This document shows, in pieces, positions 33,212 through 39,602 of a stretch of DNA of 39,602 nt. Under the pieces are notes generated by a model. The model saw nothing but the letters and a program-made list of their open reading frames with translations, made no database searches and had not been told where the DNA came from. Position 1 is the first letter of the stretch. Every line of letters starts with the position of its first letter. This stretch comes from Paludibacteraceae bacterium (lineage in GTDB: Bacteria; Bacteroidota; Bacteroidia; Bacteroidales; Paludibacteraceae). Both the position numbers and the translations under genes were made by a program. Where the stretch lies: positions 1 to 39,602 of the forward strand of contig JAFZKQ010000069.1 of NCBI GenBank assembly GCA_017553575.1, written 5' to 3'.

Positions 33212-35056
33212 TTATTTATAGAACATATTCAACTTGGATATTGCGACATTCAACTCCTTAGAATTGATTTTGTACCCCTCTATCGGATTCAAGCGCGCAT
33301 CCGTAATTTCCAAATATCCCGAAGGCTTTTTCTCTATGATGACATCATCCTCCACAATAAATGCGTAGTTGAGATTATCTCCGACAATATGCCAATCCCG
33401 GAACGTCGTATCAGACAAAAGCTTACCCATGCTATAGTCGGAAGGGGCATTTTTTACGCCTAAGACATCATGCAGAATTGTAGGAGAAAAGTCGTAGTGC
33501 GTTGTGCGATAGGTGAAAACCGAGGGCTGAGCCTGTGGGTAATGGTAAACAAACGGCACATGGATCTGGGCCGGAGAGTAGTTGCTGCCATGGCCCCAAT
33601 AATTCTTGTGGTTCTCATTGAACTCCTGCCCATGGTCGCCCGTAATGACGATGACGGTTTCATCCAAGAGATGCTCCTCCTCCAATTTTCGGAGAACCAC
33701 CCCCACCAACGAATCAACAGCAGAGACGGAGTTGCGATAGAGATTCCAGAACGGAAGAGGATCCATGTCGTTGCTCAAATTCACATAGTCGGAGTAGTCC
33801 CAACTTGGCAAGAAACGTTTCGGCTTGTCTTTCGGATATTCGATGGCATGAGCCAAGTCATAGAACAAGAAAGAGAAGAACGGCTGATGCGCCGACGTAT
33901 CCCGCTGATCAAGATACTCCACAAAATCCTTGGTCAATTGACAGTCACGGTCATAGACGGAAACTCCCTCCGTGGAGTGACGTATGCCTTTCACCTTATA
34001 AAATAACAACTTAGCAAAGTTCGGACTATTCAGCGTAGCACTCGGGAAGGCCTGAATATTATAGTTGCGCTTTGCCAACTCATCCACCAAGACTGGGGTA
34101 ACACCAGAGACATCAAAGTCGTTCCAATAATAAGAAGAGGCACTGAAAAACAACCCGAAAATACTGCCTCGAGTTCCGTTACTACTACTCAAATGATTTT
34201 CGTAGCGCACATTCTTATTGGCAAATGCTGTCACATTCGGCATCACCTCTTCCGTAAAGGAAAGGTAGTTCCAGGAATCGATGGCAATCAAAACAACGTT
34301 CTTCAATGGGACGGAATCCGAAATCAACTCCTGCCTAGGATAGGCCAACGTGGTATTCTCCTTCGTACCGAAATCAGCCGAGACCAAGTCCTCCTGCGCC
34401 ACAACACCCATCCTGATCATGAAACGATTCGCCGTCAGCGGGAAATAATAGGGCAAGTGAGTCGCACTCTTCTTGACAGACTGCAATTGGGCAACAGCCG
34501 CATAGGCATGCATCAGATTGGAAACCAGCAACAAACCCACCAACGTCAAGACGGAAGGAAGGACGTAGGCTTTCCCCCTCTTGGCATAGAGCCATCCAGA
34601 CAACCAGCGCAAAAAGAGATTGAGCAACAGAAAGAAAAGGACAACCCCACAAGCATATAAATATATGGATGTGTCGAAATTGAAAATCTCATCGCCACCC
34701 TCTCCAAAATAGAGATCTAAGACAAAACCATTCAGATGAAACTTATAGAGAGAAAAGACCATGCCGTTCAAGCAGGCAATGACGTTTAAGAAGGCCATCA
34801 ACAAGACATGGACGATGGAGGCCAGTTTCTCCTTGGCAGTCAATAAAATCAATGGGAGGTAAACAAGAAGGTAAGGCAACAAAGCAAACAATGCCGCATG
34901 CGAAAGGGCCGCAGTCAAGAAAAAGACCCATCCTGTAAAATCCATCAGTTCCAACTGAGGGCTCTTAAGGAGGTAATTCACAAATTGAATCGCTATCACC
35001 AGTGTTGAAAACACAACATACCCGAATCCTCTTTTCAGCATTTCTCGCTTTTCCAT
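33212..35056 (-). CDS. YejM/PbgA-like membrane sulfatase-fold protein
   Basis: 614 residues. Five N-terminal hydrophobic helices (about 11-30, 42-72, 79-103, 130-150, 163-188) are followed by a periplasmic sulfatase/alkaline-phosphatase-fold domain: metal site VLIAIDSW (Asp260), SSSNGTRGSIFGLFF at about 290 (nucleophile region), FYDLAHAIEYP, and ITGDHGQEFNEN (Asp474-His475) before YWGHGSNYS. The DUF3413-type membrane part plus GDHGQEFNE places it near YejM/PbgA, which in Enterobacteria governs LPS synthesis through LpxC proteolysis. In this phylum the role is unproven; metal residues appear kept, so an actual transferase/hydrolase activity is possible. It is divergent from the LTA-synthase-like gene. 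Confidence 0.83.
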   Translation of the reverse strand: MEKREMLKRGFGYVVFSTLVIAIQFVNYLLKSPQLELMDFTGWVFFLTAALSHAALFALLPYLLVYLPLILLTAKEKLASIVHVLLMAFLNVIACLNGMVFSLYKFHLNGFVLDLYFGEGGDEIFNFDTSIYLYACGVVLFFLLLNLFLRWLSGWLYAKRGKAYVLPSVLTLVGLLLVSNLMHAYAAVAQLQSVKKSATHLPYYFPLTANRFMIRMGVVAQEDLVSADFGTKENTTLAYPRQELISDSVPLKNVVLIAIDSWNYLSFTEEVMPNVTAFANKNVRYENHLSSSNGTRGSIFGLFFSASSYYWNDFDVSGVTPVLVDELAKRNYNIQAFPSATLNSPNFAKLLFYKVKGIRHSTEGVSVYDRDCQLTKDFVEYLDQRDTSAHQPFFSFLFYDLAHAIEYPKDKPKRFLPSWDYSDYVNLSNDMDPLPFWNLYRNSVSAVDSLVGVVLRKLEEEHLLDETVIVITGDHGQEFNENHKNYWGHGSNYSPAQIHVPFVYHYPQAQPSVFTYRTTHYDFSPTILHDVLGVKNAPSDYSMGKLLSDTTFRDWHIVGDNLNYAFIVEDDVIIEKKPSGYLEITDARLNPIEGYKINSKELNVAISKLNMFYK

Positions 35057-35116
35057 CTTCTTTAACTCTTATGATTCAAAATCAAACTTTTTTTCGGAAT
35101 ATACCCAAACGAATTG

Positions 35117-35124
35117 CAAATATA
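35117..35124 (-). promoter_or_regulatory. -7 element for the YejM-like gene
   Basis: Minus strand TATATTTG matches TAnnTTTG, 61 bases before the ATG. The 493-base gap 35057-35549 also holds the divergent promoter at 35496-35524; its AT-rich middle (35280-35490) shows no gene. Confidence 0.45.
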
Positions 35125-35495
35125 CAGGAATCATAGCACATTTGAAAAAGAGAGTGCGGTAGCATGCAAAAGTCCAAGGGAATGCGCCCAAGCCCGACGT
35201 CCGCCTCGGAGGATAATTTCAGTGTTTCAGACAAAGAGAATCGTGATTTTTCACAAAATGGTACAGAAATCTGCTCTACTAGTATCTTATTAGCAAAATT
35301 AGATTTTACGAAATAATACAAATAAAAAATATACCATAAATATCCACATCAAAATAAAAAACAGAATCAAGAATAAATGACAACATAATCCAAATAAACC
35401 AAAATACAAATTCATTTATCTTGTAATAATATTACATTATTATGAAACAAAATTCAAAATATCACAAAACAAAAACCTTTTTAGTCCTTCTTCTA

Positions 35496-35524
35496 TTGCA
35501 TACGACAAAAAACACATAATTTTG
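35496..35524 (+). promoter_or_regulatory. Promoter for the LTA-synthase-like gene
   Basis: TTG (35496-35498), 18 bases, TAATTTTG (35517-35524), with the ATG 26 bases further on. Confidence 0.6.
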
Positions 35525-35549
35525 CACCATATAACCATAGAATTCACCC

Positions 35550-37490
35550 ATGAACAAAATAAAGGAAATCGCAGGCGAACCCATCGGGGCCATCATTCTC
35601 AACTTTCTTCTCGTAATGGCCATCTACTTTCTTTGTAGACTCTTCTTCTTTGCCATTAACATGGACTTGTTCCCCGACGTGACTTTCGACCGGTTCTGCA
35701 CCATGCAAGAGGGAGGCATGAAGTTTGACATCTCGGCCTTTGTCTACACCAACGCCCTATACTTGTTGCTGATGATCCTTCCTTTCAAATTCAGGAAGAA
35801 CTACCTCTACCAGAAAATCACGAGATGGGTCTTTGTCATCACAAACTCCCTGGCCATCTTAGTCAACAACTGCGATGCCGTCTATTTCCGATTCACCAGC
35901 CGGCGAACCACCTGCACCATCTTCAACGAATTCCAAAACGATGGCAACGTCGGCAGCATAATCATGACGTCCCTCTTCGAATATTGGTACGTGACCATCT
36001 TCGCCATAGCCATGATATTCCTGTTGTACAAGCTCTACAAAAGACCAAATTTCTCGCTCGACATAAAACCGAATTGGGCTTATTACCCACTCCATTTGGC
36101 CATATTCTGCTTGACGGTATACTTCTCCATCATCGGCATGAGAGGCGGATTCGGAGCCTTCACACGCCCCATCACCCTAAGCAACGCCAACCAATACGTG
36201 GAGAAAACGACAGAGTCGGCCATCGTCCTGAACACGCCGTTCTGCCTCTTCCGCACCATCGGCAAATCCGCCTACAAGAACCCTGGCTTTTTCGAGAGCC
36301 AAGAGGAGACCGAGAAAGTATACTCCCCTATCCACCGCCCTCAGGCGCAAGGCGAGTTCAAACCCTTGAATGTAGTCATCCTCATCATGGAGAGCTTCGG
36401 AAAAGAGTACACCGGCTTCTTCAACAAAGACTTGGAAAACGGGACATACAAAGGATACACCCCCTTCCTCGATTCGCTCATGGCAGAGAGCTTGACTTTC
36501 GACTACTCCTATTCCAACGGACGGAAATCAATTGACGCCATGCCCTCCATCCTCACCAGTATACCGATGTTCAAGGAGCCCTACGTGCTGACTCCATACT
36601 ATACAAACCAAGTGAACAGCATCGCATCACTGCTCGCCACAAAAGGCTACTACTCAGCCTTTTTCCACGGGGCGCCTAATGGTTCCATGGGCTTCCAAGC
36701 CTTCGCCAAGACAGCCAAATTCAACGACTACTTTGGCATGGACGACTACCCCAACAAAAATGACTTCGACGGGACATGGGCCATCTGGGACGAGGAGTTC
36801 TTCCAATTCTTTGCCCAAAAGATGGGCGAATTCAAACAACCGTTCGTAACTTCCATCTTCTCCGCCTCATCACACCACCCGTTCCGAATCCCCGAGAAAT
36901 ACGAAGGACAATTTCCGAAAGGAGACCTGCCCATCCACCAATGCATCGGCTATTCCGACCTCGCCCTTAGACGATTCTTCCAAACCATGTCTCAATACGA
37001 TTGGTTCGAGAACACGCTGTTCGTCTTCTCGGCAGACCACACCAACCAAGTGTCACACCCGGAATATACGACCGACGCGGCCATCTACTCCATTCCTATA
37101 TTCTTTTACCAGCCCAACAGCGACCTCAAAGGAAGACGTAGCACATTGGCGCAACAGACCGACATTCTGCCAAGTATCCTAGGATACCTCAACTACGACC
37201 AACCGTTTATCGCTTTCGGCAACGACATCATCACCCAATCCGACAGCCTAAAGTACAACGTGAACTACAGCAACGGCATCTACCAAATCTATCGGGACAA
37301 CTATCTCCTGCAGTTCGACGGAGAAAAGACGAAAGCCGTATACGATTTCAAGAAAGACCGCATGCTCCAAAACAACCTGTTAGGCAAGGTGGCAGAACAA
37401 GACTCCTTGGAATTGCTCCTCAAAGCCAACATACAACAGTACATCCTTCGCATGATCAATGACCAACTGACGGTAAAACGCGAAGAATAA
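35550..37490 (+). CDS. LTA-synthase-family sulfatase (phosphoglycerol/phosphoethanolamine transferase-like)
   Basis: 646 residues. About five membrane helices in the first 200 residues are followed by a sulfatase-fold domain: VVILIMESFGKEYTGFF (Glu281 as metal ligand), SNGRKSIDAMPSIL (nucleophile region about 322-335), FFHGAPNGSMGF, FVTSIFSASSHHPF and FVFSADHTNQ with metal Asp-His. This is the architecture of the COG1368 lipoteichoic-acid-synthase group, which in Gram-negatives transfers phosphoglycerol or phosphoethanolamine to glycans, lipids or proteins in the periplasm. There is no lipoteichoic acid in Bacteroidota, so the acceptor is unknown. It is divergent from the YejM-like gene, 493 bases away; a joint role in envelope lipids is inference. 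Confidence 0.88.
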   Translation: MNKIKEIAGEPIGAIILNFLLVMAIYFLCRLFFFAINMDLFPDVTFDRFCTMQEGGMKFDISAFVYTNALYLLLMILPFKFRKNYLYQKITRWVFVITNSLAILVNNCDAVYFRFTSRRTTCTIFNEFQNDGNVGSIIMTSLFEYWYVTIFAIAMIFLLYKLYKRPNFSLDIKPNWAYYPLHLAIFCLTVYFSIIGMRGGFGAFTRPITLSNANQYVEKTTESAIVLNTPFCLFRTIGKSAYKNPGFFESQEETEKVYSPIHRPQAQGEFKPLNVVILIMESFGKEYTGFFNKDLENGTYKGYTPFLDSLMAESLTFDYSYSNGRKSIDAMPSILTSIPMFKEPYVLTPYYTNQVNSIASLLATKGYYSAFFHGAPNGSMGFQAFAKTAKFNDYFGMDDYPNKNDFDGTWAIWDEEFFQFFAQKMGEFKQPFVTSIFSASSHHPFRIPEKYEGQFPKGDLPIHQCIGYSDLALRRFFQTMSQYDWFENTLFVFSADHTNQVSHPEYTTDAAIYSIPIFFYQPNSDLKGRRSTLAQQTDILPSILGYLNYDQPFIAFGNDIITQSDSLKYNVNYSNGIYQIYRDNYLLQFDGEKTKAVYDFKKDRMLQNNLLGKVAEQDSLELLLKANIQQYILRMINDQLTVKREE

Positions 37491-37606
37491 ATTTACATAA
37501 CCAATTAAAAATCTGCAATTTAAAAGGCTCAACAAGTGCAAAAATTCCACTTTCGGGAGATCGCTTCCGACAAGATTTTCATACCCCTTCCCCACCCTCT
37601 AAACTC

Positions 37607-37637
37607 GGTTATAACCAAGTTATCAACAATGATTGTT
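37607..37637 (+). promoter_or_regulatory. Palindrome pair upstream of the FtsZ-C-like gene
   Basis: GGTTATAACC (37607-37616, perfect) and AACAAT-G-ATTGTT (37625-37637) stand 16 bases apart centre to centre, about 70 bases ahead of the -33 element at 37708. They could be an operator. An overlapping TTATCAACA (37620-37628) differs by one base from a DnaA box. Confidence 0.3.
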
Positions 37638-37707
37638 CATATCTTTTTTATTTTATTAATATATGTCAATATTACGGCTTCGAAAACTGAAAAAAAGATG
37701 ATTTATG

Positions 37708-37739
37708 TTGCTTTTCGTTAAAGAAAAATCTTATATTTG
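37708..37739 (+). promoter_or_regulatory. Promoter for the FtsZ-C-like gene
   Basis: TTG (37708-37710), 21 bases, TATATTTG (37732-37739); the ATG at 37762 is 22 bases further on, so the leader is very short. Confidence 0.65.
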
Positions 37740-37761
37740 AGTATGGTAATTTGTTAATCAT

Positions 37762-38112
37762 ATGGAAAGAAAAGAACTGGAAAAATGGATTGCCAAAATA
37801 GAAAAGAAAGGAATCTCATCTATTGACAACGATGACGTATCCTATTTGTATGGCGAGCAATCCGTCGAAGCTGCTGAAATGAGCTACAACCGCGAAACCA
37901 CGCAACTACAGGAAATCAAACGTCTACTGAAGACTCGATTTGCGCAGTGTAAACGTTTTATCTTAAACGTGAAAGGACGTGGGGTTACGGTAAAAGACGT
38001 GAACGACCTATGTAATTGTTTCGGACCTATGGAAGGAAAGGAAGTCCTTTGGGGCTATGGGGAAGACCCGAACAAAGAACAGACCACTGTTCTTATCGTA
38101 GGTAGTTATTAG
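37762..38112 (+). CDS. Orphan small protein resembling the FtsZ C-terminal domain
   Basis: 116 residues. The first 60 are charged and helical (MERKELEKWIAKIEKKGISS ... YNRETTQLQEIKRLL). The last 55 read FILNVKGRGVTVKDVNDLC, then EVLWGYGED and TTVLIVGSY. This order of a strand ending in G, a helix, a strand with GxG-E/D, and a final strand ending in VxG is like the FtsZ/tubulin C-terminal domain (ILNIxG...VxxA ... IIFGA...VTVIATG). The GTP-binding domain is absent. The resemblance is by eye and needs a structure or profile test; it may be an unrelated alpha/beta fold. It has a strong promoter and a terminator, so it is likely expressed alone. Confidence 0.6.
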   Translation: MERKELEKWIAKIEKKGISSIDNDDVSYLYGEQSVEAAEMSYNRETTQLQEIKRLLKTRFAQCKRFILNVKGRGVTVKDVNDLCNCFGPMEGKEVLWGYGEDPNKEQTTVLIVGSY

Positions 38113-38134
38113 TTCTCCGACTCTCAAAGAGATA

Positions 38135-38163
38135 AGCAAAGCCATTCAAGGCTTTGCTTTTTT
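38135..38163 (+). terminator. Terminator of the FtsZ-C-like gene
   Basis: A 9-bp perfect stem AGCAAAGCC / GGCTTTGCT, loop ATTCAA, followed by TTTTT, 23 bases after the stop. Confidence 0.9.
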
Positions 38164-38187
38164 CGTTAATGGAGGGGAGGTGACAGC

Positions 38188-38652
38188 CTATAAAACCTCT
38201 TCGTATCTTATCGTCAAAAGCATTCTATCGGAAAACGATCGTTTCTTCGATCTCCTTTTATAAAAGAGTACAAACGTAATATAATTATTCCCCGAATCCG
38301 TGTAAATCTCTTCATAACCATATTCATACGGAACCACAAGTTTGTTCAACCTGGCAATATGGCCACTTCTTTTCACCCTGTTTTTTGAGATAATCTTTGC
38401 CTTTCTGAAAACAATTCTCTTGTTAGTATTTGAAGCAGCACATAACTCCAAAACGACATCCTCATTCTCTGTCTTTATATTGACAGATGCATCATGAAGA
38501 TCCTCAAATAATTTGTACTGACCTCCCGAAGGGAATTGCTGTTCGCCTTCCTCAACATCCCCAAATATATATTTGAGATAGGCTGATTTTCTTATATTTC
38601 CATGAGTTAGAAGCATAGATGAACGTCTTAGTTTATTATTCACTAAATTCAC
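38188..38652 (-). CDS. Unrecognised small protein
   Basis: 154 residues, basic, beginning MNLVNNKLRRSSMLLTHGNI; an alternative start is the internal Met 13 (38616). The body alternates charged and hydrophobic residues with strands such as VVLELCAASNTNKRIVFRKA and NYITFVLFYKRRS, suggesting a beta-rich fold; no motif I recognise. If the first start is used it overlaps the preceding lipoprotein gene by 17 bases, and the internal start avoids this. It appears to be the last gene of a three-gene minus run coming from the right edge. Confidence 0.6.
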   Translation of the reverse strand: MNLVNNKLRRSSMLLTHGNIRKSAYLKYIFGDVEEGEQQFPSGGQYKLFEDLHDASVNIKTENEDVVLELCAASNTNKRIVFRKAKIISKNRVKRSGHIARLNKLVVPYEYGYEEIYTDSGNNYITFVLFYKRRSKKRSFSDRMLLTIRYEEVL

Positions 38653-39151
38653 TTATGTAGTGATAAACATAGCCCATGACCGTGTCAAACACGAGCACAT
38701 GTTCGAGAGGAGTTCTCGTACAATAATAATACAAAAGATTATTCTGGGGAGCGTTTTTCCACTCTGAAAAGAGACTCTTACTATCACCAGAAGCAAGTTC
38801 GAATTTTTCCAACGCATAGCTTCTTTCACATGTATAAAGAATCGTATCTGGCACAATTTCTTCATAGACGCACGGATGAGCCATTAGAGTTGATTCAACC
38901 ATAGTCGGAGTCGCTTCATACCTAAACCAATAACTATAAAATAGCCCGTCCTGTTTCATTCCCAAACACGAGACATTGTTTAATTCAGGATAAAGAGAAC
39001 CAATATGGATGTCAGCTTCCGCCCCACTATCGGCAAAGATGTTGGTTATCTTGTTTTTTATTCTCGTACAGGATGAATTGACAAGCATCAGAGCAATGCT
39101 ACATACAACAAACAAAGTCAATCCTCTTTTGAGATAGTTCCCTATATTCAT
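38636..39151 (-). CDS. Predicted lipoprotein, unrecognised
   Basis: 171 residues. The signal (KRGLTLFVVCSIALMLVNSSC) ends in a lipobox-like NSSC, then Thr-Arg-Ile, so the mature lipoprotein would be about 145 residues. The mature part is Tyr- and Glu-rich and has aromatic strands such as LFYSYWFRYEA and NNLLYYYC. I do not recognise a family. It overlaps the next gene by 17 bases and starts 27 bases after the gene ending at 39179, so the three are likely one transcript. A periplasmic anchored role follows from the signal only. Confidence 0.7.
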   Translation of the reverse strand: MNIGNYLKRGLTLFVVCSIALMLVNSSCTRIKNKITNIFADSGAEADIHIGSLYPELNNVSCLGMKQDGLFYSYWFRYEATPTMVESTLMAHPCVYEEIVPDTILYTCERSYALEKFELASGDSKSLFSEWKNAPQNNLLYYYCTRTPLEHVLVFDTVMGYVYHYISEFSE

Positions 39152-39178
39152 ATCAAAATATTTAAGTAGGTTATGAAA

Positions 39179-39598
39179 TCAATCGAGTTCTTTATTCTCT
39201 TGCAAATTATTAAGACTCTTTTTTAAACTGTCGATTTCTTGGCGATGGCGGTAGAACTCCTCCTCATGGATAGGTACGACATCGTAGAAAGATGCTGTGT
39301 CAGATTCTGAATATCCAGATCCAAAGCACTCTTTTTTCCACGCTTCCGTCAATTCTAATTTGAAGGAAACGGCAGACAAATCTTCATGAAATTTAACCGA
39401 CTTCATATCGTACCTGAAACCATCTGAAGTTAATGTGGTGACATACCGCTCGAAAACGCCATGTTTTTCATACAGCTTAAATAAATCAGGATCAATCGAG
39501 ATAATTATGCCCTGATGCACTCTCCTGATAATGTAATTAGAGTCTTCGGCTACCATTTCACCTCTTCTAAAATGCCAAAAGCCTAATTCGATTAACAT
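39179..39598 (-). CDS. Unrecognised protein, 5' end probably outside the window
   Basis: 139 residues from the ATG at 39598, but the frame stays open to the window edge, so the true start may lie upstream. The sequence is mixed polar with IIRRVHQGIIISIDPDLFKL and FKLELTEAWKKECFGSGYSE, and ends in a coiled-coil-like stretch, HRQEIDSLKKSLNNLQENKE. There is no recognised domain. It is 27 bases ahead of the lipoprotein gene on the same strand. Confidence 0.6.
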   Translation of the reverse strand: MLIELGFWHFRRGEMVAEDSNYIIRRVHQGIIISIDPDLFKLYEKHGVFERYVTTLTSDGFRYDMKSVKFHEDLSAVSFKLELTEAWKKECFGSGYSESDTASFYDVVPIHEEEFYRHRQEIDSLKKSLNNLQENKELD

Positions 39599-39602
39599 TA
39601 AA

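Noticed and set aside
35082-35321. Minus-strand ORF in the 35 kb gap
   Set aside because: Overlaps the promoter region of the YejM-like gene; no family pattern.
35825-36535. Plus-strand ORF of 236 codons in another frame of the LTA-synthase-like gene
   Set aside because: Wrong frame within a gene with intact domain motifs; His/Arg-rich.
37620-37628. DnaA-box-like TTATCAACA as a sign of a replication origin
   Set aside because: A single near-match, no cluster and no dnaA or dnaN nearby; not enough to call an origin.

Overview
The window looks like chromosome from a member of the Bacteroidota, most likely a Bacteroidales-type anaerobe. It carries a type IX secretion/gliding operon (porP-gldK-gldL-gldM), three exported proteins with T9SS-type C-terminal domains, acetate-forming ackA-pta, a stand-alone AICAR formyltransferase, and many promoters of the Bacteroidota type (TAnnTTTG at -7, often with TTG about 18-21 bases upstream). 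Shine-Dalgarno sequences are mostly weak, as is usual for the phylum. The T9SS argues against gut Bacteroides sensu stricto; I cannot name the genus.

Layout. 1-3.9 kb: T9SS core genes on the minus strand, with gldM cut by the left edge. 4.0-6.0 kb: DUF2795 protein, a methyltransferase-like protein and efp (minus). 6.2-9.7 kb: tyrS, a tRNA-Gln(UUG) unit and a leucine-rich-repeat T9SS cargo gene (plus), then a decayed four-helix-bundle gene (minus). 9.9-12.1 kb: pta-ackA. 12.4-17.9 kb: metH, a GNAT protein, an M15-like DUF5715 lipoprotein and recO, all minus and tightly spaced. 18.1-18.5 kb: a small basic ORF (plus) and a second, identical tRNA-Gln(UUG) unit (minus). 18.6-24.8 kb: a minus-strand group of protease / 5-formyl-THF cyclo-ligase / paralogous protease / hemW. 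24.9-26.7 kb: CYTH protein and MATE exporter (plus, overlapping). 26.8-29.1 kb: small membrane protein and argS (minus).

29.2-31.9 kb is the most accessory-looking stretch: a short repeated hairpin element, then two divergent genes, a tandem DUF6985-like protein and a SUKH-like/Sel1-repeat fusion. Both resemble families seen in toxin-immunity settings. 32.0-37.5 kb returns to core functions: purH-type AICAR formyltransferase, then two divergent membrane sulfatase-fold enzymes (a YejM/PbgA-like one and an LTA-synthase-like one). 37.6-39.6 kb holds a small orphan protein that resembles the C-terminal domain of FtsZ, and three unrecognised genes, one a lipoprotein, running off the right edge.

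How the genes fit together. The T9SS core plus its cargo (LRR protein and two trypsin-fold proteases) form a secretion theme. MetH, the cyclo-ligase and AICAR formyltransferase share folate one-carbon metabolism. Pta-AckA gives substrate-level ATP from acetyl-CoA. No CRISPR array, rRNA or complete insertion sequence was seen. I found no clear new system; the best leads are the SUKH-Sel1/DUF6985 pair, the FtsZ-C-like orphan, and the duplicated proteases around the folate gene.
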